DNA from: Kitasatospora sp. NBC_00315
Lineage (GTDB): Bacteria; Actinomycetota; Actinomycetes; Streptomycetales; Streptomycetaceae
Direction: 5' to 3'
Assembly: GCF_041435095.1 (NCBI RefSeq)
Contig: NZ_CP108025.1
Span: 2,666,001-2,730,000, forward strand
Length of the DNA stretch: 64,000 nucleotides
The stretch's first letter is position 1; every line of letters begins with the position of its first letter. Positions 49,114 through 57,641 of this stretch are shown in pieces. The notes under the pieces were generated by a model that was not told the origin of the DNA, ran no database searches, and worked only from the letters and a program-made list of their open reading frames with translations. The translations under genes were made by a program, and so were the position numbers.

Positions 49114-50055
49114 ATGCAGCGGACCCCCGTACTTCCCGTCCACGGATCCCGGTTGGCGGCCCTCCCGGACGTCCGCGAGCAAGCCCGCCGGGACGCCGCC
49201 CGGCTCGGCCTCGACCTGCTGGACGACGCCGTCGCCACCCGGGTGGTCGCCGACCACCTGCGGCTGAGGAGCTCCGGCGGCTGGCACGACGAGCTCGGCG
49301 GTGTGCTGGTCATCGGCGGAGCGGTGGCGGCGGCGATCCTGGCCGGCTCGCTCGGCTCACCGGTGGAACCGAGGGCGGCGGCCGCGTTCGGCCTCGCCTG
49401 CGCGGCCGTGCCGCTCGGCGTCCTGGTCTGGTTCCTGGGCAACCGCCTGGGCGCCCGCAAACGCCTCGCGGCCGAGCGCTTCGCCGCCTACGACGCCCTG
49501 CTGGCGCGGGCCCGGCAGGGGGGCACGGCCGTCCCGGTGCCCGCCGGGTGGCACCCCGGGCCCGGCCGGGCGGAGAGCGGCGGGGACGCCCGGGGCCGGT
49601 CGCCGCTGCTGCCCGCTCAGGTGTTCGCGCAGGACCAGGAACTCCGGTGGACCGCCGCCCGCCTCGGCGCCGAGCACCGGATCGACTACCTGGACGAGCC
49701 GGCGGTGCGGGCGCTGCTGGCCGCGCAACAGCGGTCGGTCGGCCGGATCCGGCTCTGGGCCGGGCTGCTCACCCTCGGTCTGACGGCCACCGGCGGCGCG
49801 GTCGGGATCGGCCTGACGCTCACCGCGGGTTCCCCCGGGCGCAACGGCGTGCTCGCCGCGGCGGCGGTGCTCGGCCTGCTGACCGTGGTGCCGCTCGGGC
49901 AGCTGCTCAGGGCGGTGCGCGGCTGGCGCGGTGGCGTGCGCGACGGCGCCCGCGGCTACCTCGCGCTGCTGGCCGCGGCCCGCGCCCGCGGCGTGGCCGT
50001 GCCCGCACCGCCCTCCTGGCTGGACACCGCCGGTACGGCGAGGACCTGGCGCTGA
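49114..50055 (+). CDS. Hypothetical membrane protein of the WXG cassette
   Basis: No family is recognised for this 313-aa protein. Two pairs of membrane helices (about 62-82 with 88-110, and 212-235 with 245-265) separate three soluble parts. Each pair is followed by a similar basic helix (LGARKRLAAERFAAYDALLARARQ and WRGGVRDGARGYLALLAAARAR) and a short GxAVPxP segment. The halves therefore look like an internal duplication. It begins 15 bp after the preceding gene, so it is co-transcribed with the WXG genes. Confidence 0.65.
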   Translation: MQRTPVLPVHGSRLAALPDVREQARRDAARLGLDLLDDAVATRVVADHLRLRSSGGWHDELGGVLVIGGAVAAAILAGSLGSPVEPRAAAAFGLACAAVPLGVLVWFLGNRLGARKRLAAERFAAYDALLARARQGGTAVPVPAGWHPGPGRAESGGDARGRSPLLPAQVFAQDQELRWTAARLGAEHRIDYLDEPAVRALLAAQQRSVGRIRLWAGLLTLGLTATGGAVGIGLTLTAGSPGRNGVLAAAAVLGLLTVVPLGQLLRAVRGWRGGVRDGARGYLALLAAARARGVAVPAPPSWLDTAGTARTWR

Positions 50056-50086
50056 GCCCGGCGCCCGCCCCGCCCGCCCCGCACTG

Positions 50087-50142
50087 ACCACCAGCGCCGC
50101 CGGCCCCCGCCCGCACCACCAGCGCCGCCGGCCCCTGCCCGC
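50087..50142. repeat. 28-bp direct repeat
   Basis: Bases 50087-50114 and 50115-50142 are adjacent copies of a 28-bp unit starting ACCACCAGCGCCGCCGGCCC, with one difference. They lie in the 121-bp spacer between the third and fourth cassette genes. Confidence 0.85.
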
Positions 50143-50176
50143 ACCACCGCCCACTCCTACCGCCCCTGGAGCCCCT

Positions 50177-50932
50177 GTGTCCCTGCCCGGAGGACCTGCC
50201 GCGACCGAGCCGGTGACCGTTGCCACGGCCGGCGACGGCGCCGACGAGCTGCCGTTGCAGGTGCGGTTCGTCGTACCCCCCGCCTTCCACGAGATACCGG
50301 TGCTCGGCACCGAGGAGCAGATCGCCGAGGGCCTGTGGGAGATGGTCTGCGAGGTGCTGGCCCCCGAGAGCGACGAGATCAGGATCGAGTGGGCCGCGAT
50401 GCTGATCGCCATGATCCCGCCGATGGCCGAGGCCGGGGTGATGTACGCCGGACTCTGCCTGCTCGACGTCGACGGCCGGCCGAGCACCGCCAACGTGCTG
50501 ATGACGATGAATCCGCTCGACGGCATCCGCTACGAGGAGGCCGTCGAGGTCACCCTGCGCGACCTCGCCCAGGGCCACCCGGAGGCCGAGGTGACCGAGA
50601 TCGAACTCCCGGCCGGCCGGGCGGCGGTCATGATCGGCGGCGCCGTCACCCCGGTCACCGGACGGCAGGCGGCGGCAGCGGACGCCACCGTCTCCACCTC
50701 GGTGATCCAGGTGTACCTGCCGCTGCCCGACGAGCAGCGGATGCTGACCATGGAGCTCAGCACCCCGTGCGCCGAGGACTGGGATCTCTACTCGGCCGTC
50801 TTCGCCGACATCGTGCGCAGCATCCACCTGGAGTTCGCCGCGGTGGAGACCGGACCGGCGCTGCTGCCCGAGCAGAGGGCGTACCTGCCGGACGGCGAGA
50901 CCCGGGCGCGGATCGCCGCCGCCTTCGGCTGA
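50177..50932 (+). CDS. Hypothetical soluble protein of the WXG cassette, possible Mog1/PsbP-like fold
   Basis: No firm family is recognised for this 251-aa protein. The order of segments is a beta strand VRFVVPPAFHEIPV; a central strand after MYAGLCLLDVDGRPSTANVLMT; LPAGRAAVMIGG; IQVYLPLPDEQRMLTMELSTP; and a final helix AVFADIVRSIHLEF. It recalls the Mog1/PsbP/LpqN fold found near actinobacterial secretion genes. That is inference from pattern only. The GTG has GGAG 5 nt upstream. Confidence 0.6.
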   Translation: MSLPGGPAATEPVTVATAGDGADELPLQVRFVVPPAFHEIPVLGTEEQIAEGLWEMVCEVLAPESDEIRIEWAAMLIAMIPPMAEAGVMYAGLCLLDVDGRPSTANVLMTMNPLDGIRYEEAVEVTLRDLAQGHPEAEVTEIELPAGRAAVMIGGAVTPVTGRQAAAADATVSTSVIQVYLPLPDEQRMLTMELSTPCAEDWDLYSAVFADIVRSIHLEFAAVETGPALLPEQRAYLPDGETRARIAAAFG

Positions 50933-50955
50933 TCGGCGGGGGTAGGCTCCGCCGG

Positions 50956-51858
50956 GTGAGCACCTGCGCGACGGCGTCGCTTGAACTGTCCGAGCCCCTG
51001 GCCGCCACCGCGGCGACGGCCCTCACCTGGATCCTGATCGAGCAGACCGGGCCCTGGGGTGCGAAGGCGCTGACCGAGAGCCACCTCGATCCGTCCCTCG
51101 GCCGGGCCCTGGACGCGGCCTGCGCCGGCACCGGCGTGCGGATCGCGCTGATCCGGCGGCCCGGGCGGCACGCGGACCGGCTGCCGGGGGCCCGGCACGA
51201 GGTGATCGTCGCGCACACCGTCCCGGGCCGTTCCTGGGTCCGGCGTGCCTCGGTCGGCGACCCGGCCGAACTGCTGGCGCTGGACTTCGGCGCCCTCGGA
51301 GCGGGCCGGCACCAGGATTTCGGTACCGCGCACCTCGGCGGGCCGGTGGCCCTGGTGTGCACCAACGGGCGCCGGGACCGCTGCTGCGCGCTGCTGGGCC
51401 GCCCGCTCGCGGCGGAGCTGGCGGCGGCCGGTCACAGCGAGGTCTGGGAGGTCACCCATCTGGGCGGGCACCGCTTCTCCCCCACCATGCTGGTGCTGCC
51501 GTACGGCTACGCGTACGGGCGGCTGACGCCGGAGAGTGCCAAGGAGGTGCTGTCCGCCACCGCCTCCGGGCACATGGTGCCGCAGTGGTCGCGCGGCTGC
51601 TCGGGCTGGGACCGGCCGGGTCAGGCGGCGGAGCAGGCCGTCCGGGAGCTGACCGGCGAGACCCGGGTGGACGTCCTGACGCTCACCCAGCAGCCGGCCG
51701 GCGAGGGGCGCTGGACGGTCGCGGTGCGCCACGAGGACGGCCGGGACTGGCAGGTGGAGGTCGTGCAGGGCGCGAGCGAGCCGCCGCGTCCGGAGAGCTG
51801 CGGCAAGGCGGCGGCGACGCCCTCCCGGATGGACGTGACGAGCGTCCGGGAGCTCTGA
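50956..51858 (+). CDS. Sucrase/ferredoxin-like (Suc_Fer) family protein
   Basis: The 300-aa protein matches the Suc_Fer-like thioredoxin-fold family. The core is VALVCTNGRRDRCCALLGRPL (a CxxxxxxxCC pattern) followed by WEVTHLGGHRFSPTMLVLPYGYAYG. Family members may bind an iron-sulfur cluster; function is unproven. TAGGCT lies 7 nt upstream of the GTG with no ribosome site, which suggests a leaderless transcript separate from the WXG cassette. Confidence 0.82.
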   Translation: MSTCATASLELSEPLAATAATALTWILIEQTGPWGAKALTESHLDPSLGRALDAACAGTGVRIALIRRPGRHADRLPGARHEVIVAHTVPGRSWVRRASVGDPAELLALDFGALGAGRHQDFGTAHLGGPVALVCTNGRRDRCCALLGRPLAAELAAAGHSEVWEVTHLGGHRFSPTMLVLPYGYAYGRLTPESAKEVLSATASGHMVPQWSRGCSGWDRPGQAAEQAVRELTGETRVDVLTLTQQPAGEGRWTVAVRHEDGRDWQVEVVQGASEPPRPESCGKAAATPSRMDVTSVREL

Positions 51859-51894
51859 CCGCGGCCGGCGCACGGCGGCACCGGCCACGGCGAG

Positions 51895-51939
51895 GTGACG
51901 GCCCCGCACCCGCTGTCCAAGGCGGTGCGGGGCCGTCAC
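51895..51939. terminator. Bidirectional terminator
   Basis: A perfect 16-bp stem (51895-51910 with 51924-51939) lies between the Suc_Fer gene and the convergent ABC operon. Confidence 0.85.
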
Positions 51940-52003
51940 ACCGTACAGCGGACCACCGGCCGGCGGCTCGGCCGGGTGGCGGTTTCGCGGTACGGAGGGC
52001 AGG

Positions 52004-53065
52004 TCAGCCGGTCGCGGCCCGGCTGACGAACTCGGTGGTGTAGGTCCTGGCGAGGTCGATGGACGCCGCCTTGCCCTGGACGTCCGGGTGGAAGGCGGCG
52101 AGGACGGCGAGCACCGTCCTCGGGCCGTCGGCGGGCATCACGCCGTCGGTGGTGAACATCGGCAGGGTCGCCTTGATCGCGGCGGCGTACTGCGCGGCGC
52201 CGCCCTGGCCGTAGTCGGCCGGCATCCGGGCGGCGATCTCCTCGGGCGAGTGGCTGGACATCCACTTCAGCGTCCGGACGAAGGCGTCGGCCAGCTTCTG
52301 GGTGGTGTCCTTGTTCTTCTCGACCCAGTCGGTGTTCATGTAGAGCGAGGACGAGGGGTAGAGGCCGCCGAGCGCCGCCTTGGAGCCCTCGGGCGTGCGC
52401 ATGTCGTAGAGCACCTTGCCGAGGCCCTTGTCGAGGATGTTGGCGACCGTCGGGTCGGTGGTCATGCCGGCGTCGATGCTGCCCTGCTGGAGACCGGCGA
52501 TGAAGGTCTGGCCGGCGCCCACCGCGACCGGGCTGAAGTCGCTCACCGCCACGCCGTTCTTGACGGCGAGGTACTTGGTGAGGAAGTCGGTGGAGGAGCC
52601 CAGGCTGGTGACGCCGAGCTTGCGGCCCTTGAAGTCCGCGCCGGACCTGATCGCGTCGGCCTTCTCGGTGGAGACCACCTCCACCTCGCCGGGGGCCTGC
52701 GAGAACTGCACCACCGACTCGACGATCTTGCCCTTGGCCTGAAGGTCGATGGTGTGGTCGTAGAAGCCGACCGCGCCCTGGACGTCGCCGGCGAGCAGCG
52801 CCGTGGTGGCGTTGACGCCGGCGGGCTCACTCATCAGCTCGACGTTGACGCCGGCGTCGGCGAAGTAGCCGAGCCGCTGGGTGAGCATGGCGGGCAGGTA
52901 GATGACCTTGTCCAGGCCGCCGACCATGATCTTGACCTTGGGCCCGTCGACGGACCGGCCGGCGGGCGCGGCGCCGGTGTGCGCGCCTCCCGCCGCGTCG
53001 TTGGCACAGGCCGAGAGGGGGACGAGGAGGACGGCGGCGAGGGCGACTGCGGCGGCTCTGCGCAT
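52004..53065 (-). CDS. ABC transporter substrate-binding lipoprotein, NMT1/SsuA-TauA type
   Basis: The 353-aa protein has a lipoprotein signal peptide with the lipobox LSAC (Cys20). The NMT1/THI5-like periplasmic-binding fold follows (VKIMVGGLDKVIYLPAMLTQRLGYFADAGVNVEL, LGSSTDFLTKYLAVKNG). Relatives bind sulfonates, taurine, nitrate or pyrimidine precursors; the ligand here is unknown. It is the last gene of an ATPase-permease-binding protein operon that is divergent from a CitA/CitB-type two-component system. Confidence 0.88.
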   Translation of the reverse strand: MRRAAAVALAAVLLVPLSACANDAAGGAHTGAAPAGRSVDGPKVKIMVGGLDKVIYLPAMLTQRLGYFADAGVNVELMSEPAGVNATTALLAGDVQGAVGFYDHTIDLQAKGKIVESVVQFSQAPGEVEVVSTEKADAIRSGADFKGRKLGVTSLGSSTDFLTKYLAVKNGVAVSDFSPVAVGAGQTFIAGLQQGSIDAGMTTDPTVANILDKGLGKVLYDMRTPEGSKAALGGLYPSSSLYMNTDWVEKNKDTTQKLADAFVRTLKWMSSHSPEEIAARMPADYGQGGAAQYAAAIKATLPMFTTDGVMPADGPRTVLAVLAAFHPDVQGKAASIDLARTYTTEFVSRAATG

Positions 53066-53207
53066 GGGGTGGAGCCTCTCTGCGAGGTGGGGGAGGTACT
53101 GCCGGGGGTGGGGGGCGTGGGGGCCTGGTGGGGGCGCGAGCGGGGGCGAGGGCGCGGGCGAGGGCGAGGGCGGGCGGCTCACCCGTACGGAAGGCGGACC
53201 GAGCCGG

Positions 53208-54077
53208 TCAGCGGCCGTCGCCGGCGTCCGCGGGCTTCCAGCGGAAGAGCCGCTTCTCGGCGAACGTGAGCAGTCCCTCGGTGAACAGCGCGACCACCGC
53301 GAGGATGGTCATCGCCGCGTAGACGCCGGCGGCGTTGAAGGTGCCCTGGGCGGCCGCGACCATCAGGCCGAGCCCCTTGGTGGCACCGATGTACTCGCCG
53401 ACGATGGCGCCGATCAGTGCGAAGCCGAAGCTGACGTGCAGGCTGGTGAAGATCCAGGTGGTGGCGGCGGGGATGACCACCTGGAGGGTCACCCTGCGGT
53501 TGTTCGCGCCCAGGATGCGGGCGTTGGCGACCAGGTTGCGGTCCACCTCCCGGGCGCCCTGGAAGGCGTTGAAGAAGACCGGGAAGAAGACCAGGACGAC
53601 CGCCGAGGCGATCTTGGAGGCCGGGCCGAGGCCGAACCAGATCAGGAAGATCGGTGCCAGCACGATGCGGGGGATCGCGTTCAGCACCTTGATGTACGGG
53701 CCGAGCACGTCCGCCAGAAAGCGGATCCGGCCGAGCGCGATGCCGAGCAGCACCCCGCCGACGACACCGACGACCCAGCCGGTCATCGCCTCGTAGAGGG
53801 TGTAGGCGATCTGTTCGCCGAGCGAGCCCTGCGCGGTGCCGTGGGTGATCCAGAGCCAGATCTGGCTCCAGATCTTCGACGGCTGGGAGAAGTTGAACGG
53901 GTCGATGACGCCGTTGCGGGCGCAGAACTCCCACAGCCCGAGGAAGGCCGCCAGGACCAGCACCCGCGCGCCCTGGACGGTGAACCGCCGGTTGCGGGCG
54001 GCGCGCTCGCGCGCCTCGGTGCGGGTGGCCGCCGGTGCGGCGACGGCGGGAGGCTGGATCGTGGTCTCAAGCGGCAT
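53208..54077 (-). CDS. ABC transporter permease, SsuC/TauC type
   Basis: The 289-aa protein has six or so membrane helices and the cytoplasmic EAA loop (ANARILGANNRRVTLQVVIPAATTWI) that docks the ATPase. It is the channel of the same importer. Its start overlaps the ATPase stop by 11 bp. The 142-bp gap to the binding-protein gene contains a GAGGGC-rich simple repeat (53140-53175). Confidence 0.9.
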   Translation of the reverse strand: MPLETTIQPPAVAAPAATRTEARERAARNRRFTVQGARVLVLAAFLGLWEFCARNGVIDPFNFSQPSKIWSQIWLWITHGTAQGSLGEQIAYTLYEAMTGWVVGVVGGVLLGIALGRIRFLADVLGPYIKVLNAIPRIVLAPIFLIWFGLGPASKIASAVVLVFFPVFFNAFQGAREVDRNLVANARILGANNRRVTLQVVIPAATTWIFTSLHVSFGFALIGAIVGEYIGATKGLGLMVAAAQGTFNAAGVYAAMTILAVVALFTEGLLTFAEKRLFRWKPADAGDGR

Positions 54078-54942
54078 TGCCCGCTCCTCTCTCGCGGGTG
54101 ATGCGGACCTCTTCGCCGAGCGACGCCCAGATCTCGCGGTAGATCTCGACGAACCGGGGTTCCAGCCGGACGGCCTCGACCGTGCGGGGGCGCGGCAGGT
54201 CGACGGTGAAGATCTCCTTGACCGTGGCGGGACCGGCCGTCATGACGACGACCCGGTCGGCGAGCGCGATGGCCTCGTCCAGGTCGTGGGTGACGAAGAC
54301 GACCGACGAGCCGGTCCCGGCCCACAGGTCGAGCAGCTGGTCGGACATCAGGGCGCGGGTCTGCACGTCCAGGGCCGAGAACGGCTCGTCCATCAGCAGG
54401 ATCTTCGGGTCGTTGACGAAGGTCTGGGCGAGTGCGACGCGCTTGCGCATACCGCCGGAGAGCTGGTGCGGGTACCGGTCCTCGAAGGCGGCCAGACCGA
54501 CCCGGGCCAGCCAGTCGCGGGCGCGCTCCCGGGCCTCGGCGGCGGGCACCCCCCGGAACCGGGGACCGGCCATCACGTTGGACAGCACCGTCCGCCAGGG
54601 GAAGACGGCGTCCTGCTGGAAGACGAAGCCGACGTGCTCGTTGATCCCGTCGACCGTCTCCCCCTGCACCCGCACCTCACCCTCGGTGGGCTCCTCCAGG
54701 CCGCTGACCAGCGTCAACGTCGTCGACTTGCCGCAGCCGGTGGGGCCGACCACAGCGACGAACTCACCCTGCGCGACGGTCAGGTCGAGATCCCGGACGG
54801 CCGTGTGCAGCGAGCCGGACGGTGTCCTGAACCTCTTGGTCGCATTGGTCAGCTCGATCGCGGGGACGGCGACGGCGGAGCCGCCGGGCCGCGTCGGAGC
54901 GCTCGTGCCCCCTCCGACGACAGGTTTTCCTTGCTCGCTCAT
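54067..54942 (-). CDS. ABC transporter ATP-binding protein, SsuB/TauB type
   Basis: The 291-aa protein has Walker A GPTGCGKST, the signature LSGGMRKRVALAQ, Walker B ILLMDEPFSALD and the switch His (FVTHDLDEAIALADR). It powers the neighbouring permease. A Pro/Gly-rich start of about 28 residues precedes the domain. The ATG at 54942 has GGAGG 4 nt upstream. It heads the minus-strand importer operon. Confidence 0.93.
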   Translation of the reverse strand: MSEQGKPVVGGGTSAPTRPGGSAVAVPAIELTNATKRFRTPSGSLHTAVRDLDLTVAQGEFVAVVGPTGCGKSTTLTLVSGLEEPTEGEVRVQGETVDGINEHVGFVFQQDAVFPWRTVLSNVMAGPRFRGVPAAEARERARDWLARVGLAAFEDRYPHQLSGGMRKRVALAQTFVNDPKILLMDEPFSALDVQTRALMSDQLLDLWAGTGSSVVFVTHDLDEAIALADRVVVMTAGPATVKEIFTVDLPRPRTVEAVRLEPRFVEIYREIWASLGEEVRITRERGAGNAA

Positions 54943-55236
54943 GAGACCTCCGGGATCCGGCGCCATCGCCGGGTTCTGTGCGGTGCTCCGGAGGTTAGAA
55001 GTGGCGTCGGCCACAGCGGGAGCCTTCTCGGCGTACTGCGGATTCCGTGCGTTGAGGGCTTTTCTGCTCGTTTTGCCTGCGCTACAACAGCGGGGGGCCG
55101 GCTGACAGAAACGCCACGGAAACGTAAGGTGTCCTCCCCCGCGCACCCGCTCCGGCCTGCGGCGACGCGCCCTGTCCGGTGCCCCGCCGCACCCGGCTGC
55201 CCGCCGGCACCGCAGCTTCGAGAGAGGAGGACCCGG

Positions 55237-56844
55237 ATGAGGCGTCCGCACTGGCCCCGCCGGGTCTTCGCCCAGCTGCTGCTGAGCCAGACCGTGGTGA
55301 CCGTGGGCGTCACCGCCGTGACCGCCGGGCTCTTCCTCGCCCCGGTCAGCTCCGAGCTGGACCGCGACGCGATGCAGCGCGCCCTGTCCATCGCGCAGTC
55401 CACGGCCGCCGACGAGAGCATCGCCCGGGCCGCCCAGGACCGCGACGCCGCCGCCGCGCAGTCCAACGCCGAGCAGATCAGGCTGGCCACCGGCGCGAGC
55501 TTCGTGGTGATCACCGATCTGGACGGCATCCGGCTCTCGCACACCGACCCGGGCCGGATCGGCCAGCGGGTCAGCACGGACCCGGAGCCCGCGCTGAACG
55601 GGCACAGCGTGACCGCCCTCCAGCAGGGCACCCTCGGCCGCACGGCGCGGGGCAAGGTGCCGCTGCGGCTCGCGGACGGCCGCATCGTGGGCGAGGTCTC
55701 GGTGGGGATCAGCGACGACTCGATCCGGCACCGGATGTTCGCCATGGTCGCGGGCATCCTGCTCTGCGCGGGCGCCGGGCTGGCAGCGGGCCTGGCCGCC
55801 ACCCTGGTGCTGGCCAGGCACCTGAAGCGGCGCACGCACAACATCGCGCTCGCCGACATCTCGGCCCTGCTGGTGGAGCGCGAGGCGATGCTGCACGGCA
55901 TCCGCGAGGGCATGGTCGCGCTGGACCGGCACGGGCGGATCAGGCTGGCCAACGACGAGGCCCGCCGGCTGCTGGCACTGCCCGAGGGCTGCACCGGCCG
56001 GCCGATCGACGCCGTCCTGCCGCCCGGCCGGCTCGCCGACGTGCTCACCGGGCGGATCGAGGGCGCCGACCTGCCCGCCGTACGGGGCGACCGGGTGCTG
56101 GTGGTGAACCGGATGGCCACCGACGAGGACGGCGCCGTGGTGACCCTGCGCGACCGCACCGAGCTGGAGTCGCTGGTCCGCGAGCTGGACACCACCCGCA
56201 GCCTCACCGAGGCACTGCGGGCCCAGGACCACGAGCACGCCAACCGGATGCACACCGTGCTCGGGCTGCTGGAGCTCGGGCGGCACGATCAGGCGGTGGC
56301 GTTCATCTCGGAGCAGTCCGGCTCGCACGCGGCGGTCGTCGCCAGGATCTCCGAGCAGGTCCAGGACCCGCACGTGGCCGCGCTGCTCGCGGGCAAGGCC
56401 GCGGTCGCCGCCGAGCGCGGCGTACGGCTGACGATCACGGCGGCCAGTCACCTGCCCGACGCGGCCCTGGACGCCCGTGCGCTGGTCACCGTGCTCGGCA
56501 ACCTGATCGACAACGCCGTCGACTCGCTGAGCTCCGACGCCCGCCGGGCCGGGGTGGTCGAGGTGACCCTGCTCTCGGCCGGCTCCACCCTGCTGCTGGG
56601 GGTCGAGGACAACGGCCCCGGTGTCCCGTCCCGGCTCGCCGACCGGATCTTCGAGGAGGGCTGGAGCAGCAAGGACGCCCCCGCGCACCGCCCCCGAGGT
56701 CTGGGCCTGGCGATGGTCCGGCGCCTCGTCGAGCGCACCGGCGGCCGGATCGCCGTCGACCGGGGCCCGCTCGGCGGCGCCCGGTTCACCGTCGAACTAC
56801 CCGAAGCCCTGCACCCCGTGGCAGCCCTGGAGGCGGCACCGTGA
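55237..56844 (+). CDS. CitA/DcuS-type sensor histidine kinase
   Basis: The 535-aa protein has a first membrane helix (about 10-33), an extracellular PDC/sCache sensor domain (34-165, with FVVITDLDGIRLSHTDPGRIGQ), a second helix (about 168-195), a PAS domain and the kinase core. The H-box AQDHEHANRMHTVLGLLELG places the phosphorylated His at 332. HATPase boxes NLIDNAVD and GLGLAMVRRLVERTGG follow. Relatives sense citrate, C4-dicarboxylates or other small acids. AGAGAGGAGG precedes the ATG. The response-regulator gene overlaps its stop. Confidence 0.92.
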   Translation: MRRPHWPRRVFAQLLLSQTVVTVGVTAVTAGLFLAPVSSELDRDAMQRALSIAQSTAADESIARAAQDRDAAAAQSNAEQIRLATGASFVVITDLDGIRLSHTDPGRIGQRVSTDPEPALNGHSVTALQQGTLGRTARGKVPLRLADGRIVGEVSVGISDDSIRHRMFAMVAGILLCAGAGLAAGLAATLVLARHLKRRTHNIALADISALLVEREAMLHGIREGMVALDRHGRIRLANDEARRLLALPEGCTGRPIDAVLPPGRLADVLTGRIEGADLPAVRGDRVLVVNRMATDEDGAVVTLRDRTELESLVRELDTTRSLTEALRAQDHEHANRMHTVLGLLELGRHDQAVAFISEQSGSHAAVVARISEQVQDPHVAALLAGKAAVAAERGVRLTITAASHLPDAALDARALVTVLGNLIDNAVDSLSSDARRAGVVEVTLLSAGSTLLLGVEDNGPGVPSRLADRIFEEGWSSKDAPAHRPRGLGLAMVRRLVERTGGRIAVDRGPLGGARFTVELPEALHPVAALEAAP

Positions 56845-57533
56845 TCGACATCCTGGTGGTGGACGACGACTTCCGGGTCGCCGACGTGCACGCCGCCTAC
56901 GCCGCCAAGGTGCCCGGCTTCCGGGTGGTCGGCACCGCGCACAGCGCCGGCGAGGCGCTGGCCGCGCTGGAGCGCCGCCCGGTGGACCTCGTCCTGCTCG
57001 ACCACCACCTCCCGGACGAGACCGGGCTCGAACTGGTCCGCCGGATGCGCGAACGGCGGATCGGCTGCGACGTCATGATGGTCACCGCCGCCCGGGACGT
57101 CTCCACGGTGCACGCCGCCATGCAGCACGGCGCCCTGCAGTACCTGGTCAAGCCGTTCACCTTCGCCGGGCTGCGGGACAAGCTCGTCTCGTACGCCGAT
57201 CTGCGGCACGCGCTGGCCGGCCCGGCCGCCCGGGAGGCCTGCCAGGACGAGGTGGACCGGATGTTCGCCACCCTGCGCGGCGCCGCCCCGCCGGTGGCGA
57301 GCCTGCCCAAGGGGCACTCCGCGCCGACCACCGACCTGGTGCTCGGTGTGCTGCGCCGATCGGGCCGGCCGCTCTCCGCCCAGGAGGTCGCGGACGCCAC
57401 CGGCCTGAGCCGCTCCACCGCGCAGCGCTACCTCAAGCAGTTGGAACGCGACCGGCGGCTGCGGCTCAGCCTGCGTTACGGCGACACCGGCCGGCCCGAG
57501 CACCGGTACGTCCTGCCGGCCGAGCGGCGCTGA
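56841..57533 (+). CDS. CitB/DpiA-type response regulator
   Basis: The 230-aa protein has a receiver domain with acidic pocket VVDDD, phosphorylated Asp54 (VLLDHHLPDETG) and switch Lys in LVKPFTF. A C-terminal helix-turn-helix follows (SAQEVADATGLSRSTAQRYLKQLERDRRL). Start and kinase stop overlap as GTGA, so the pair is translationally coupled. Its targets are probably the divergent ABC importer and/or the convergent acetate symporter; this is inferred from position. Confidence 0.92.
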   Translation: MIDILVVDDDFRVADVHAAYAAKVPGFRVVGTAHSAGEALAALERRPVDLVLLDHHLPDETGLELVRRMRERRIGCDVMMVTAARDVSTVHAAMQHGALQYLVKPFTFAGLRDKLVSYADLRHALAGPAAREACQDEVDRMFATLRGAAPPVASLPKGHSAPTTDLVLGVLRRSGRPLSAQEVADATGLSRSTAQRYLKQLERDRRLRLSLRYGDTGRPEHRYVLPAERR

Positions 57534-57565
57534 GCACCGGAGGCGACGACCTACGACGGACCGAA

Positions 57566-57622
57566 TGGCCGACGGCCCTTCACCTCTCCTCCCCTCGGAG
57601 AGACGTGAAGGGCCGTCGGCCA
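57566..57622. terminator. Bidirectional terminator with nested hairpin
   Basis: A perfect 18-bp stem (57566-57583 with 57605-57622) encloses a loop that can itself form a small CTCTC/GAGAG hairpin. It lies between convergent genes. Confidence 0.85.
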
Positions 57623-57641
57623 CCGGGGCGCGGCGGACCGG

